From Oscillospiraceae bacterium (GTDB lineage Bacteria > Bacillota > Clostridia > Oscillospirales > Ruminococcaceae): a stretch of 63,132 nt of DNA. Below are positions 36,028 through 44,445 of this stretch, piece after piece. Made by a program: the position numbers and the translations under genes. Position 1 is the first letter of the stretch. Each line of letters begins with the position of its first letter. The DNA lies in the NCBI GenBank assembly GCA_017465665.1, contig JAFTVU010000098.1, forward strand, positions 1 to 63,132. Direction: 5' to 3'. The notes beneath the pieces were generated by a model, which did no database searches, had not been told where the DNA came from, and saw nothing but the letters and a program-made list of their open reading frames with translations.

Positions 36028-37491
36028 TTATTTCAATACGTTGAGATAACGTATCTCCTCGTCCTCGGGGCCTGTCATCGAACAGCCCTTGGAGCGTGCG
36101 TATTCAATATAATCTATTATCTGTGCGGTTATGCGCTCTCCCGGAGCAAGTATCGGTATTCCCGGAGGATAGCACATTACGAACTCGCTGCACACACGAC
36201 CTACGCTCTCACGAAGCGGCAGGCTCTCCTTTTCAGCATAGAACGCCTCCTGCGGGCTGCTCACCACAACAGGGTCTATATACTCCTGATTGAGCAGACC
36301 CGTACCATCAGTGGAGTAACGGCGGCGTATCTCGGCAAGTGCGGAAACAAGGCGCTCAAGCTCCTGCGGACGATCGCCCATAGAGAGGTATGCAAGGATA
36401 TTTCCAATATCACCGAACTCTATCTGGATATCGTACTCATCACGCAGGATATCGTATACCTCGATGCCTGCAAGACCGATATCAAGCGTGTGAACAGACA
36501 GCTTTGTGGTATCAAAATCAAATACCGAGTTGCCATTGACAAGCTCCTTGCCAAAGGCGTAATAGCCGCCTATCTCGTTTATCTCATCCCTCGCGTAATC
36601 CGCCATATCCGCCACCTGACGGAACACCTTGCGTCCACGCAGTGCCAGATTGCGGCGGCTGATATCCAGACTTGACATCAAAAGATAGCTTGCAGAGGTG
36701 GTCTGGGTGAGGTTTATTATCTGGCGGACATAGCCTGCGTGTACATTCGGACCTGTAAGCAGCAGGCTCGACTGAGTAAGGCTTCCGCCGCTCTTATGCA
36801 TGGAGACAGCCGCCATATCAGCGCCAGCTGCCATTGCGGAAACAGGAAGTCCGCTGCCGAAATACAGGTGAGTTCCGTGGGCTTCATCCGCAAGGCAGAG
36901 CATTCCTGCATCATGCGCCATCTTTACGATAGCACGAAGATCGGAGCAGATTCCGTAATATGTAGGGTTATTTACCAGAACAGCAACCGCATTCGGATGC
37001 TCCTTTATTGCCTTTGCTACCTGCTCTCTCTGCATACCGAGTGAGATTCCGAGGCGCTGATCAACCTCGGGATTCACATACACAGGAACGGCACCGCAAA
37101 GCACCAGTGCATTGATGACGCTTCTGTGCACGTTTCTGGGGAGTATTATCTCATCGCCGCGCTTGCAGGCAGAAAGCACCATGCTCTGCACGGAACTTGT
37201 GGTTCCGCCCACCATCAGGAATGCGTGCGCTGCACCGAAAGCGTCAGCGGCGAGCTCCTCAGCCTGCTGTATGACGGATATCGGGTGGCAGAGATTATCC
37301 AGCGGCTTCATGCTGTTTACGTCCACGCCTACGCACTGCTGACCGAGGAACTCGGTAAGCTCAGGGTTGCCGCGTCCGCGCTTGTGTCCGGGAACGTCAA
37401 AGGGTACTACGCGCATCTGACGGAACTGTTCAAGAGCCTCGTGTATCGGCGCTCTTGTCTGATCAAGATGTCTGCTTGAAGAAATACTCAT
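36028..37491 (-). CDS. speA: Arginine decarboxylase SpeA (Orn/Lys/Arg decarboxylase, AAT fold)
   Basis: This PLP enzyme belongs to the short, fold-I Orn/Lys/Arg decarboxylase group (487 residues). Key segments are VPGHKRGRGNPEL, GGTTSSVQSMVLSA, LADEAHGTHLYF and SMHKSGGSLTQSSLLL with the PLP lysine. Arginine is the likely substrate because agmatinase follows in the operon; lysine decarboxylase is the alternative. An open frame runs upstream to 37689, but it passes through a terminator hairpin; GGAGAG precedes ATG 37491, which gives the family's normal N-terminus. It is the first gene behind the structured leader. Confidence 0.93.
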   Translation of the reverse strand: MSISSSRHLDQTRAPIHEALEQFRQMRVVPFDVPGHKRGRGNPELTEFLGQQCVGVDVNSMKPLDNLCHPISVIQQAEELAADAFGAAHAFLMVGGTTSSVQSMVLSACKRGDEIILPRNVHRSVINALVLCGAVPVYVNPEVDQRLGISLGMQREQVAKAIKEHPNAVAVLVNNPTYYGICSDLRAIVKMAHDAGMLCLADEAHGTHLYFGSGLPVSAMAAGADMAAVSMHKSGGSLTQSSLLLTGPNVHAGYVRQIINLTQTTSASYLLMSSLDISRRNLALRGRKVFRQVADMADYARDEINEIGGYYAFGKELVNGNSVFDFDTTKLSVHTLDIGLAGIEVYDILRDEYDIQIEFGDIGNILAYLSMGDRPQELERLVSALAEIRRRYSTDGTGLLNQEYIDPVVVSSPQEAFYAEKESLPLRESVGRVCSEFVMCYPPGIPILAPGERITAQIIDYIEYARSKGCSMTGPEDEEIRYLNVLK

Positions 37492-37882
37492 ATCCTCTCT
37501 CCTTGCTGTGAGAAATAAAAAAGCTGTACCATGCGCAAAAATGCATAGTACAGCTTGTGACATTACTTTACCGTAATAAATTACAGAATATACAAACAGA
37601 TAAACTGCAACAGTAACATTATTCGGATTTTCAGAGTCTATATAGCAATCACTTTTACTACTCTTATTGACCGTTTCACAAGTATGCACCGAGCTTAATG
37701 CTCTTCTGCATTTTTCGGTTATGAAGTAACCAACTTATAAAATTTGAGCTTTTAACTCAATCAATAATGCGGCTTTCACCGCAGATCGGCAGTGGACCCG
37801 GCTGTCCGTATGGCCTCAACTCCGAAAGGAGTGGTCCTTATGGTTGCTGGAAAGACTCCAATATCCTTCCAAATACATTACG
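37492..37882 (-). ncRNA. Structured 5' leader of the polyamine operon (candidate riboswitch/attenuator)
   Basis: About 390 nt lie between the predicted transcription start (about 37882) and speA. In transcript order the minus strand shows these hairpins: GGAAGG/CUUUCC (37849-37870); a helix GGACC/GGUCC (37833-37837 with 37794-37798) enclosing ACUCC-UUUC-GGAGU (37819-37832); UGCGGU-GAAA-GCCGCA, a GNRA-capped helix (37768-37783); a 7-bp hairpin at 37744-37760; a 7-bp hairpin at 37715-37733; and a two-part hairpin at 37684-37711. A 13-bp terminator at 37513-37555 follows. It matches none of the classes that I could compare by eye (SAM, lysine, cobalamin, guanidine, c-di-GMP, M-box, T-box). Ligand unknown; arginine, agmatine or a polyamine would fit the genes. 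Confidence 0.65.
37513..37555 (-). terminator. Intrinsic terminator in the speA leader
   Basis: On the minus strand AGCTGTACTATGC and GCATGGTACAGCT form a 13-bp stem, followed by TTTTTTATTT. It ends about 21 nt before the speA start, so it must be bypassed for operon expression. A GUGCAU segment in the preceding hairpin could pair with the AUGCAU of the 5' arm, offering an alternative antiterminator. Confidence 0.85.
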
Positions 37883-37888
37883 ATTTGG

Positions 37889-37917
37889 ATTATACTATAT
37901 TTTTCGGCTTTTGTCAA
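37889..37917 (-). promoter_or_regulatory. Consensus sigma-A promoter of the polyamine operon
   Basis: Perfect TTGACA (37912-37917), 17 bp, perfect TATAAT (37889-37894) on the minus strand. Confidence 0.88.
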
Positions 37918-37920
37918 GTA

Positions 37921-37950
37921 GTATTTTAATATTTTATTGCATTAAAATAC
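37921..37950. promoter_or_regulatory. Perfect 10-bp palindrome upstream of the speA promoter
   Basis: GTATTTTAAT (37921-37930) and ATTAAAATAC (37941-37950) form a perfect inverted repeat around a 10-bp centre. It lies 3 bp beyond the -35 box, between the divergent polyamine and gerA operons, where a transcription factor could act. It lacks a uridine tract, so a terminator is unlikely. Confidence 0.5.
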
Positions 37951-38037
37951 ACTGATACTCGGGTGAGCATTTATACAGTGCATAATAGCGGTTGTTTCGG
38001 GAGATATTAACAGAAACACCCCGAAAGGAGCGCTGAT

Positions 38038-39528
38038 ATGCCAAGCGAAAATGTACACACAAATCTACCCTCGGATACTCCGATAGATACAGATCTGGAC
38101 AAGAATCTGCAAAACATAAAGCTGATGACGGGAAATTCATCCGATGTGGTAATAAAGCCTGCACTGGTCTGCGGCAACAGGATAGCTGTAGTGACCACAG
38201 AAGGCATGACAGGCGTTTCTACACTTGCGGCATTAGTATATGAAAAGCTGAACGACCTCGACGGCAGAGGCTCACTGCCGCCAAGCGAGCTGGTGGAGAA
38301 CTTCTTTGATTCCTATCTCATTGCGGCGCAACAGCTTGATGTAAAGGATCTGGGCGACCTGTGCTGGAAGCTGGAAAGCGGCTTTGCCATTCTGCTTACG
38401 GACGGCAGCTCACGCGCCATTGCGATCGGCGTGCAGGGATTTCAGTTCCGAAGCGTTGGCGAGCCCTCCACGGAAAACGATGTACGCGGCTCACGGGAGG
38501 GCTTTGTGGAGGTCATCCGCTTTAATATGGGGCTTGTACGCAGGCGCATAAAATCGCCTACGCTGGTGTTTGAAATGTCGCAGATAGGAGAGCGCAGCAA
38601 AACAGATGTCTGCCTGTGCTATTTAAGCGATAAGGTATCGCCGAAGCTGCTGAATAACATTAAGAAGCGGCTGCAGAGCGTAAAGCTCAACACCGTTCTG
38701 GAGGGCGGATATATCCAGCCCTATCTTGAGGGCAAGGGCGGCTGGTTCTTTTCTGAATGCGGCACCTGTGAACGTCCCGACAGCTTTGCAGCAAAGCTTT
38801 ATGAGGGCAGAGTGGGAATACTTGTGGACGGAACGCCTTTCGCGCTGGTAGTGCCGTACCTTTTCATCGAGAGCTTTCAGACGATGGATGACTACACCCA
38901 GAAGCCATATTACGCCACATTCATCCGATTTGTAAGACTTGCCGCGTATCTCATAACCGTTTTTCTGCCAGGAGCTTATGTAGCTATCGCTTCATTCAGC
39001 CCTGAGATGCTGCCATCGGCGCTCATCCTTAACCTTGCTGCGGCAGAACAGACCGCGCCATTCTCGTTGATGGTGGAATGTCTGCTCATCCATTTCATGT
39101 ACGAGATACTGCGTGAAGCGGGTCTGCGTCTGCCGCGCCCTATCGGTCATGCCATCGGCGTTGTCGGCGGACTTGTCATCGGTGATATAACCGTTAATGC
39201 AGGGCTTGTGGGTGCGCCGATGGTGCTGGTGGTTGCGCTTTCGGGTCTTTGCAGCTTTGTTGTTCCTGCCATGTACGAAAAGACCGTGGTACTGAGGTTT
39301 CTGTATATCATAGCAGGCGGCATCTTCGGACTTTTCGGACTGTTTCTTGCGGCGGCTGCGGTGATAGTGAAGATGTGCAGTCTGAACACCTACGGCGTGC
39401 CGTATATGTCGCCGCTGTCACCCTTTACTCCACGCGCAAGCCGCGATATGCTTATCAGAACAGGCTGGAAGCAGCTTGCAAAGGGTGATGTTTCACTTGA
39501 GAGCCTGAACGGCTCTGAGGAGGTGTGA
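38038..39528 (+). CDS. GerAA-type spore germination receptor subunit A
   Basis: The A subunit of nutrient germinant receptors sits in the spore inner membrane. The 496-residue protein has a hydrophilic N-terminal domain of about 250 residues, with the ERPDSFAAKLYEGRVGILVDGTP region typical of GerA. About five to six membrane spans follow (residues 285-460), including the PRPIGHAIGVVGGLVIGD motif. GAAAGGAG lies 7 nt before ATG. It is the first of three ger genes. A CATAATA box near 37980 resembles a sigma-G -10 element, but I see no convincing -35. Confidence 0.93.
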   Translation: MPSENVHTNLPSDTPIDTDLDKNLQNIKLMTGNSSDVVIKPALVCGNRIAVVTTEGMTGVSTLAALVYEKLNDLDGRGSLPPSELVENFFDSYLIAAQQLDVKDLGDLCWKLESGFAILLTDGSSRAIAIGVQGFQFRSVGEPSTENDVRGSREGFVEVIRFNMGLVRRRIKSPTLVFEMSQIGERSKTDVCLCYLSDKVSPKLLNNIKKRLQSVKLNTVLEGGYIQPYLEGKGGWFFSECGTCERPDSFAAKLYEGRVGILVDGTPFALVVPYLFIESFQTMDDYTQKPYYATFIRFVRLAAYLITVFLPGAYVAIASFSPEMLPSALILNLAAAEQTAPFSLMVECLLIHFMYEILREAGLRLPRPIGHAIGVVGGLVIGDITVNAGLVGAPMVLVVALSGLCSFVVPAMYEKTVVLRFLYIIAGGIFGLFGLFLAAAAVIVKMCSLNTYGVPYMSPLSPFTPRASRDMLIRTGWKQLAKGDVSLESLNGSEEV

Positions 39529-39529
39529 G

Positions 39530-40471
39530 ATGATAAGCTCATATCAGTTACTGTGTATACTGCTGCTTTCAAGACTATCAGCCGAATTTTTCTATCCCTC
39601 CGTCGGCGGCTACGGCTGGAGCACTATTGCAGCCGCAGCGCTTACAGAGGGCGTACGGTTTCTGCTTGCACTTCCCTTTCTGCTGTATTCTATCCGTGGC
39701 ACCAGCTTCTATGGCTCTACTGCAAGAAAAAGCAGGATAGCAGGCTGGGTATTCGCAGTTGCGGCAGCCTTTCTGATATCTCTTGCAGCGGTTCGCGGCG
39801 CTCTGTACACCGCTGAATTTGCACAGCGCACCGTGCTTGTAGGAATGTCAGGCGCGGTGTCTGCCGTGCTTACAGCTGCTTTCGCTGTGTATTCGGCTTC
39901 AAAGGGCGCGGAGGCTATCGCTCGCTCAGGAGTGATAATACTGGCAGGAACAGCCATCCTGACAGTTATCATCGCAATAGCCGCCATACCGCACATGAGG
40001 GAGCTGCAGCTGCCTCAAGCGGAGATGGACGGCAGCTTCTTTGAGCAGGTATATGAACGCATATACCGCGGCGGTGAATATATGATATTTGCCGCACTGC
40101 TCCCCTATGTCAAAAGAACGGAAAAAGGGCTGTCACCGTGCGGTGCGCTGCTCTGCTTCAGCGGTATCTCACTGGTATCGGTCATCCTGATAAACGTATT
40201 CGGCATGGCAGTGCTGGGTGAATTTTACGGTGTTGCTGATTTCCCGTTCACTGCGGCGGCTCAGCTTTCGGATATTGCGCTGTTCAAGCGTCTTGACGGC
40301 TTCGCAGGAGCTATGTGGTCAGCGGCTGCGGCGCTCAGATGCGGAATGCTGCTGTTCAGTGCGTATGCCGTGATATATGCCGTTGTATCAGAAAGGAAAG
40401 GAGCAAGAAATGAGAAGAACACTCACCGCGGCAATACTGGCAGGATGTCTGCTTCTCAGCGGATGCGCTGA
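39530..40471 (+). CDS. GerAB-type spore germination receptor subunit B
   Basis: The 313-residue protein belongs to the APC-like amino acid transporter superfamily (spore germination permease) and is thought to bind the germinant. About ten hydrophobic segments are visible. It follows gerA subunit A by one base, with GGAGG overlapping the previous stop. About 313 residues is short compared with the usual 360-370. The C-terminal 20 residues overlap the start of the C subunit gene and are not membrane-like, so the functional end is probably near residue 290. Confidence 0.88.
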   Translation: MISSYQLLCILLLSRLSAEFFYPSVGGYGWSTIAAAALTEGVRFLLALPFLLYSIRGTSFYGSTARKSRIAGWVFAVAAAFLISLAAVRGALYTAEFAQRTVLVGMSGAVSAVLTAAFAVYSASKGAEAIARSGVIILAGTAILTVIIAIAAIPHMRELQLPQAEMDGSFFEQVYERIYRGGEYMIFAALLPYVKRTEKGLSPCGALLCFSGISLVSVILINVFGMAVLGEFYGVADFPFTAAAQLSDIALFKRLDGFAGAMWSAAAALRCGMLLFSAYAVIYAVVSERKGARNEKNTHRGNTGRMSASQRMR

Positions 40472-41342
40472 TGTTACAGAGCTGGGCGACCGCGCGATAG
40501 TCCAGCTTGCCGCAATAGACCATGACGGCAGCGAATATAAGCTGAGCTGCCTGCTTTTCAGCGCAGGCGGCAGCGGCGGCACAATTGACGTCACAAAGGA
40601 TAATGTAATAAAGGTAACGGGCAGTGGTGAAACACTCAGCGAGGCTATCGAAGAGGTATCGCTTATCGACGGCAAGGATATCTACATGAGCGAGGCAAAG
40701 CTGATCGTTCTCGGCAGCGGCTTTGAGCAGCAGGATGTGATATCGTCACTGATGATGCTGTACAGGGATATGCGCTGCAGCCTCAGTACGCCCATCTGCT
40801 GCGCAGACAGTGCGGAGCTTCTTACAGACCTTGAATTCACCGAGGGAATAACAGCGGCGGAAAAGCCATTTTCCATGATACGCAATGCCGAGCTGATGGC
40901 TGCAGCACAGGAAACTACGCTGCTGGATGTGCTCTCAGGCAACGAAGCAGACCGAGCTGTGATGATCCCCAGCTTTGAGGAGAGCAAAAACGGCTCAGGA
41001 ATGACCACTGATGAGGATGGCAGAACAGCTGTGCTGAACGGCTCACGCTTTATCTCGGACGGGCATCTTAAAGGCTTTGCAGATATGGAGCAGACCACAG
41101 GCTACCTACTGCTGACAGGACTTGCAGACAGTGTTTCTCTCAGCTATACAGCTGACGGTCATGAATATCGGTGCGAGGCATATAATATCACCTCCGACAT
41201 CACCGCGCCCGATAAGGTAAGGCTGACCGCAGATTACCGCAGCACAGGCGGCGAGCCGCTTTCAGACAAGCACGAAAGAATAGCAGAAAAAGAACTGAAC
41301 GAGCTTGCGTCAAACGGGGCTGCACTCATGGGAAGAGCATAA
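40410..41342 (+). CDS. GerAC-type germination receptor lipoprotein, short C-terminus
   Basis: The C subunit is a lipoprotein required for receptor function. Starting at ATG 40410 (GGAAAGGAG 7 nt upstream) the product has 310 residues and a clear lipobox LLLSGC (Cys19). The fold opens CADVTELGDRAIVQLAAID, as in the family (usually W/R-E-I in place of T-E-L). An upstream in-frame ATG at 40377 gives no signal peptide. Typical GerAC has about 370 residues. This one stops soon after the EKELNELASNG helix, so the terminal strands of domain III are apparently missing. It overlaps the B subunit gene by 62 bp. Confidence 0.87.
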   Translation: MRRTLTAAILAGCLLLSGCADVTELGDRAIVQLAAIDHDGSEYKLSCLLFSAGGSGGTIDVTKDNVIKVTGSGETLSEAIEEVSLIDGKDIYMSEAKLIVLGSGFEQQDVISSLMMLYRDMRCSLSTPICCADSAELLTDLEFTEGITAAEKPFSMIRNAELMAAAQETTLLDVLSGNEADRAVMIPSFEESKNGSGMTTDEDGRTAVLNGSRFISDGHLKGFADMEQTTGYLLLTGLADSVSLSYTADGHEYRCEAYNITSDITAPDKVRLTADYRSTGGEPLSDKHERIAEKELNELASNGAALMGRA

Positions 41343-41382
41343 AAAAACTGCCGCATATCAGCTGATATGCGGCGTTTCTTAT
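41343..41382. terminator. Bidirectional terminator between the ger operon and the LRR protein
   Basis: GCCGCATATC, a four-base centre AGCT and GATATGCGGC form a 10-bp stem. The plus side is followed by GTTTCTTATTT and the minus side by AGTTTTTTT, so it can serve both convergent genes. Confidence 0.88.
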
Positions 41383-41398
41383 TTAGTTATGTAATTAA

Positions 41399-43225
41399 TT
41401 ACACCTTGCAGGATACTATTCTTGTGTAATCACTGTATACCTTCTTGCCGTTCACTGTGGTGTAGGAACGAACCTTGAAGTAATATGTCTTGCCTGCGGT
41501 CAGACCAGACTTCTTGAAAGAAGTTGTAGAGCCGCTGGTGATGGTCTTTATCACCTTGTATGTGCCATTCTTGGAGGATGCCATAGCGATCTCATAGCCC
41601 TCTGCGCCAATGGACTTGCCCCAGGTTATCTGAGCGACCTTGGACTTGGATTTCTTCGCGGATACGGTCGCAGGTGCCGGAGAGGTAACCTTTGCTCCGT
41701 CATAAGCACTGCTTGCAGACTGGAGTGTAGTGCTGCCGCTCTTTACATAAGCACGAACCTTGTAATAGTATGTGGAACCCTTTGTGAGACCCTTGTCGGT
41801 ATAAGTGTTTGTAAGTGTGGTAGCGATCTTCTTATAGCCACTGGACTTATTTGTAGAACGATATACAATGTAGCCTGTAGCGTTCTCAGCTTCGTTCCAC
41901 TTAACATTGATGGAGCTTGTTGTAGCTGCGGACGCAACTACACCTGTTACCTTCTTGGGAGTAACCTTAACAGTTACAGTCTTGGAAACACCATTAATTG
42001 TAGTAACAGTAACCTTAGTGATACCGCCTGCCTTACCTGTTACAACACCATCCTGATCTACTGTTGCAACAGCAGAGTTGGAACTGGATATATAATAGAT
42101 CTTACCAAGCGCAGAGGTATTGGGTGTAACTGCGATCTTGAGTGTGAGCTTATCACCTGCAGCAATAGTATCATTGCCGCTGATGCTTACAGCTGTAGTA
42201 GCAGCATATACTTTCTTAGCAACACCGCCCTTGTAGTTATCCCACTCGGCCTTGTACGTGGAAGGATAATATACTACAGCATCGGAGCCGCTTTCAAATG
42301 CAGACTTGATATTTGTATAGCTGCCGCCGAATACAACTCTTTCAAGCTTATCGCACTCAGAGAAGATCAGTTCTCCGACCTTGTTGAGATTCTTACCGAT
42401 ATAGCAGCTTGTCATGGAAGAACAGCCCTTAAATGCCTCTGTCTTGATCTCCTTGATCTTATTGGGGATAGTGAAAGATGTTATACCTGTGCAGCCTGCA
42501 AATGCGAACTCGCCGATAGTCTTGAGCTCTGCAGGCAGAACCATTGCCCCTTTAAGAGAAGAACAGTTATAAAATGCACTGTCACCAATAGTAGTCACGG
42601 TGCTGGGCATGTTGATAGCACCAAGAGAAGTACAATTCATAAATGCATTTGCACCGATAGTCTGGAGTGCATTAGGAAGCGTAACATTACCAAGCTTTGT
42701 ACAATCAGCAAACATACTTGTTGGGATCTCTGTCACATTACCTGTGATAGTAACAGTATAAAGAGATGCACACGACTGAAATGCAGAAGCACCGATAGTT
42801 GTGAGAGAACTTGGCAGCTTTATACCTGTGAGCTTGGGACAGTTTGAAAAAGCATTTCCGCCGATAGTTGTGATAGTATCGGGAAGTGTTACAGACTGGA
42901 GTGCAGAATAGCCCTTGCACAGAGATGGTCCTATCTCATTAATGCCGGCAGAAAATGTAATGGATGTTATTCTTGCCTGCAGTGCAGCATTTGCAATTCC
43001 TGTAACAGCACTTACCTGATAAGTGCCCACCTTTGCAGGAACTGTAAGTGTTGTTTCAGAGCCTGCATAGCCTGTTATTACTGCCTTACCGTTGGACACG
43101 GTATAACGCCAGTCACCATCGATCTCAGCATAAGCCGTCGTAATGCAGAACACGGAGCTCAGCGAGAACACCATGATAAGGCTTACGAGCATAGACAGAA
43201 ATCTCATAGTCTTTCTTTTTGTCAT
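41399..43225 (-). CDS. BspA-type leucine-rich-repeat surface protein with Big_2 and Fn3 domains
   Basis: The 608-residue secreted protein has a signal peptide (residues 1-33, ending AYA). About ten LRR_5/BspA repeats follow (about 50-320; recurring patterns such as IGANAFMNCTSL and ITTIGGNAFSNC), then a bacterial Ig-like Big_2 domain (about 345-425), and two fibronectin type III domains (about 428-515 and 520-606). There is no LPXTG, dockerin or membrane anchor, so attachment is unclear. Such proteins mediate adhesion to surfaces or plant fibre. Single gene with AGGAGG 8 nt before ATG; a TATAAT lies about 75 bp upstream with a poor -35. Confidence 0.9.
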   Translation of the reverse strand: MTKRKTMRFLSMLVSLIMVFSLSSVFCITTAYAEIDGDWRYTVSNGKAVITGYAGSETTLTVPAKVGTYQVSAVTGIANAALQARITSITFSAGINEIGPSLCKGYSALQSVTLPDTITTIGGNAFSNCPKLTGIKLPSSLTTIGASAFQSCASLYTVTITGNVTEIPTSMFADCTKLGNVTLPNALQTIGANAFMNCTSLGAINMPSTVTTIGDSAFYNCSSLKGAMVLPAELKTIGEFAFAGCTGITSFTIPNKIKEIKTEAFKGCSSMTSCYIGKNLNKVGELIFSECDKLERVVFGGSYTNIKSAFESGSDAVVYYPSTYKAEWDNYKGGVAKKVYAATTAVSISGNDTIAAGDKLTLKIAVTPNTSALGKIYYISSSNSAVATVDQDGVVTGKAGGITKVTVTTINGVSKTVTVKVTPKKVTGVVASAATTSSINVKWNEAENATGYIVYRSTNKSSGYKKIATTLTNTYTDKGLTKGSTYYYKVRAYVKSGSTTLQSASSAYDGAKVTSPAPATVSAKKSKSKVAQITWGKSIGAEGYEIAMASSKNGTYKVIKTITSGSTTSFKKSGLTAGKTYYFKVRSYTTVNGKKVYSDYTRIVSCKV

Positions 43226-43409
43226 AATGATCCTCCTATTGAAAATACGATCTGCGACAGAGAAAACCGCACAAATTATACTAAAACACCGTATAGTACA
43301 GCTATTCTATCGAGTATACAATATATTTTACCATAATATCTTCCTTTTTTCAAGCATCGGAATATAAAAATTAATAACACAATTCCGTGCAAAATGACGA
43401 TATCACGAC
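43226..43409. other. AT-rich divergent intergenic region before metA
   Basis: It separates the LRR gene leader from the metA promoter. It contains a minus-strand TATAAT (about 43273-43278) for the LRR gene. I see no S-box or T-box leader in front of metA and no small gene. Confidence 0.5.
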
Positions 43410-43438
43410 TTGACAAAAGCTATGAATTAATATATAAT
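43410..43438 (+). promoter_or_regulatory. Consensus sigma-A promoter of metA
   Basis: Perfect TTGACA (43410-43415), 17 bp, perfect TATAAT (43433-43438). The leader is only about 35 nt, too short for a riboswitch. Confidence 0.85.
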
Positions 43439-43478
43439 TCTATATAAATATATAAAACAACTGAAAGGAATACATACT

Positions 43479-44396
43479 ATGCCTGTAAAGATAGCAGATG
43501 GGCTGCCCGCACAGTCTATACTTGAGGACGAGCACATCTTTATAATGACCGAGCACCGCGCTCTGCATCAGGATATCAGACCGCTGAAGATAGGCATGCT
43601 GAACCTGATGCCTACAAAGATAGCAACGGAAACACAGATACTCCGCTGCCTTTCCAACACTCCGCTGCAGATAGAGGTCACCCTCGTTCAGACATCCACA
43701 TACACCAGCAAGAATACCTCCAGCGAGCACCTGCTCACTTTCTATAAGACCTTTGACGAGATACGCGGCACAAACTTTGACGGCTTCATCATCACAGGTG
43801 CGCCCGTTGAACAGATGCCCTTTGAAGACGTGGAATACTGGAACGAGCTGTGTGAGATAATGGAATGGACCAAGACCCACTCCCACTCTACTTTCCATAT
43901 ATGCTGGGGCGCTCAGGCCGCACTGTATTATCACTACGGTGTTCCGAAGTACCAGCTCGACAGCAAGATGTCAGGTGTATTTAACCATCAGATACTTACG
44001 CCCAAGAGCAGACTTTTCCGCGGCTTTGACAGCGAGTTCCTCGCACCGCATTCACGCCACACAGAGGTAAGGATAGAGGATATCGAAAAGGTGCCCGAGC
44101 TGAAGATAATGGCGGTATCTCCCGAAGCGGGAATATACGCTGTATGCAGTGAGGACAGCAAGCAGTTCTTTATAACAGGGCACTCGGAATATGACGCAGA
44201 TACGCTGGCATCGGAATACTTCCGTGATGTGGACAGAGGGCTTGATCCGCACGTTCCCGTCAACTACTTCCCCGATGACGACCCCACAAAGACTCCGCTC
44301 ATGAGATGGCGCAGTCATGCGACGCTGCTGTACACAAACTGGCTGAACTACTTCGTTTACCAGACAACTCCCTTTGATATCTCTGAAAAAGTATGA
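43479..44396 (+). CDS. metA: Homoserine O-acetyltransferase of the MetA family
   Basis: MetA activates homoserine for methionine synthesis. The 305-residue protein has the nucleophile Cys142 in [11 protein letters not shown] and the His in [12 protein letters not shown]. The residue at position 111 is Glu ([16 protein letters not shown]). In characterised MetA proteins Glu111 directs acetyl-CoA use and Gly111 succinyl-CoA, so an acetyltransferase (MetAA) is predicted although such proteins are often labelled succinyltransferases. GAAAGGA lies upstream of ATG. Single gene with its own promoter and terminator. Confidence 0.95.
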   Translation: MPVKIADGLPAQSILEDEHIFIMTEHRALHQDIRPLKIGMLNLMPTKIATETQILRCLSNTPLQIEVTLVQTSTYTSKNTSSEHLLTFYKTFDEIRGTNFDGFIITGAPVEQMPFEDVEYWNELCEIMEWTKTHSHSTFHICWGAQAALYYHYGVPKYQLDSKMSGVFNHQILTPKSRLFRGFDSEFLAPHSRHTEVRIEDIEKVPELKIMAVSPEAGIYAVCSEDSKQFFITGHSEYDADTLASEYFRDVDRGLDPHVPVNYFPDDDPTKTPLMRWRSHATLLYTNWLNYFVYQTTPFDISEKV

Positions 44397-44404
44397 TATA
44401 CCAG

Positions 44405-44438
44405 AAATACCCGAAAGTTTATCTTTCGGGTATTTTTT
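44405..44438 (+). terminator. Intrinsic terminator of metA
   Basis: AATACCCGAAAG, five-base loop, CTTTCGGGTATT, then TTTTT. The convergent MFS gene ends 8 bp beyond. Confidence 0.9.
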
Positions 44439-44445
44439 TATCTAT

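Noticed and set aside
37492-37689. Open frame that would extend SpeA by 66 residues upstream
   Set aside because: It runs through the terminator hairpin and uridine tract, starts with GTG inside a hairpin, and the normal SpeA N-terminus with its own ribosome site begins at 37491.
37768-37783. Hairpin UGCGGU-GAAA-GCCGCA looked like a group II intron domain V
   Set aside because: Only the GNRA-capped stem matches. The conserved catalytic triad and flanking helix of domain V are missing, and there is no intron-encoded protein nearby.
37492-37882. T-box, SAM, lysine, cobalamin, guanidine, c-di-GMP or M-box riboswitch upstream of speA
   Set aside because: The T-box sequence UGGNACCGCG is absent, and the conserved cores of the other classes do not align in order. 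An Infernal search could still show otherwise.
43439-43478. SAM riboswitch or T-box before metA
   Set aside because: The leader is only about 35 nt.
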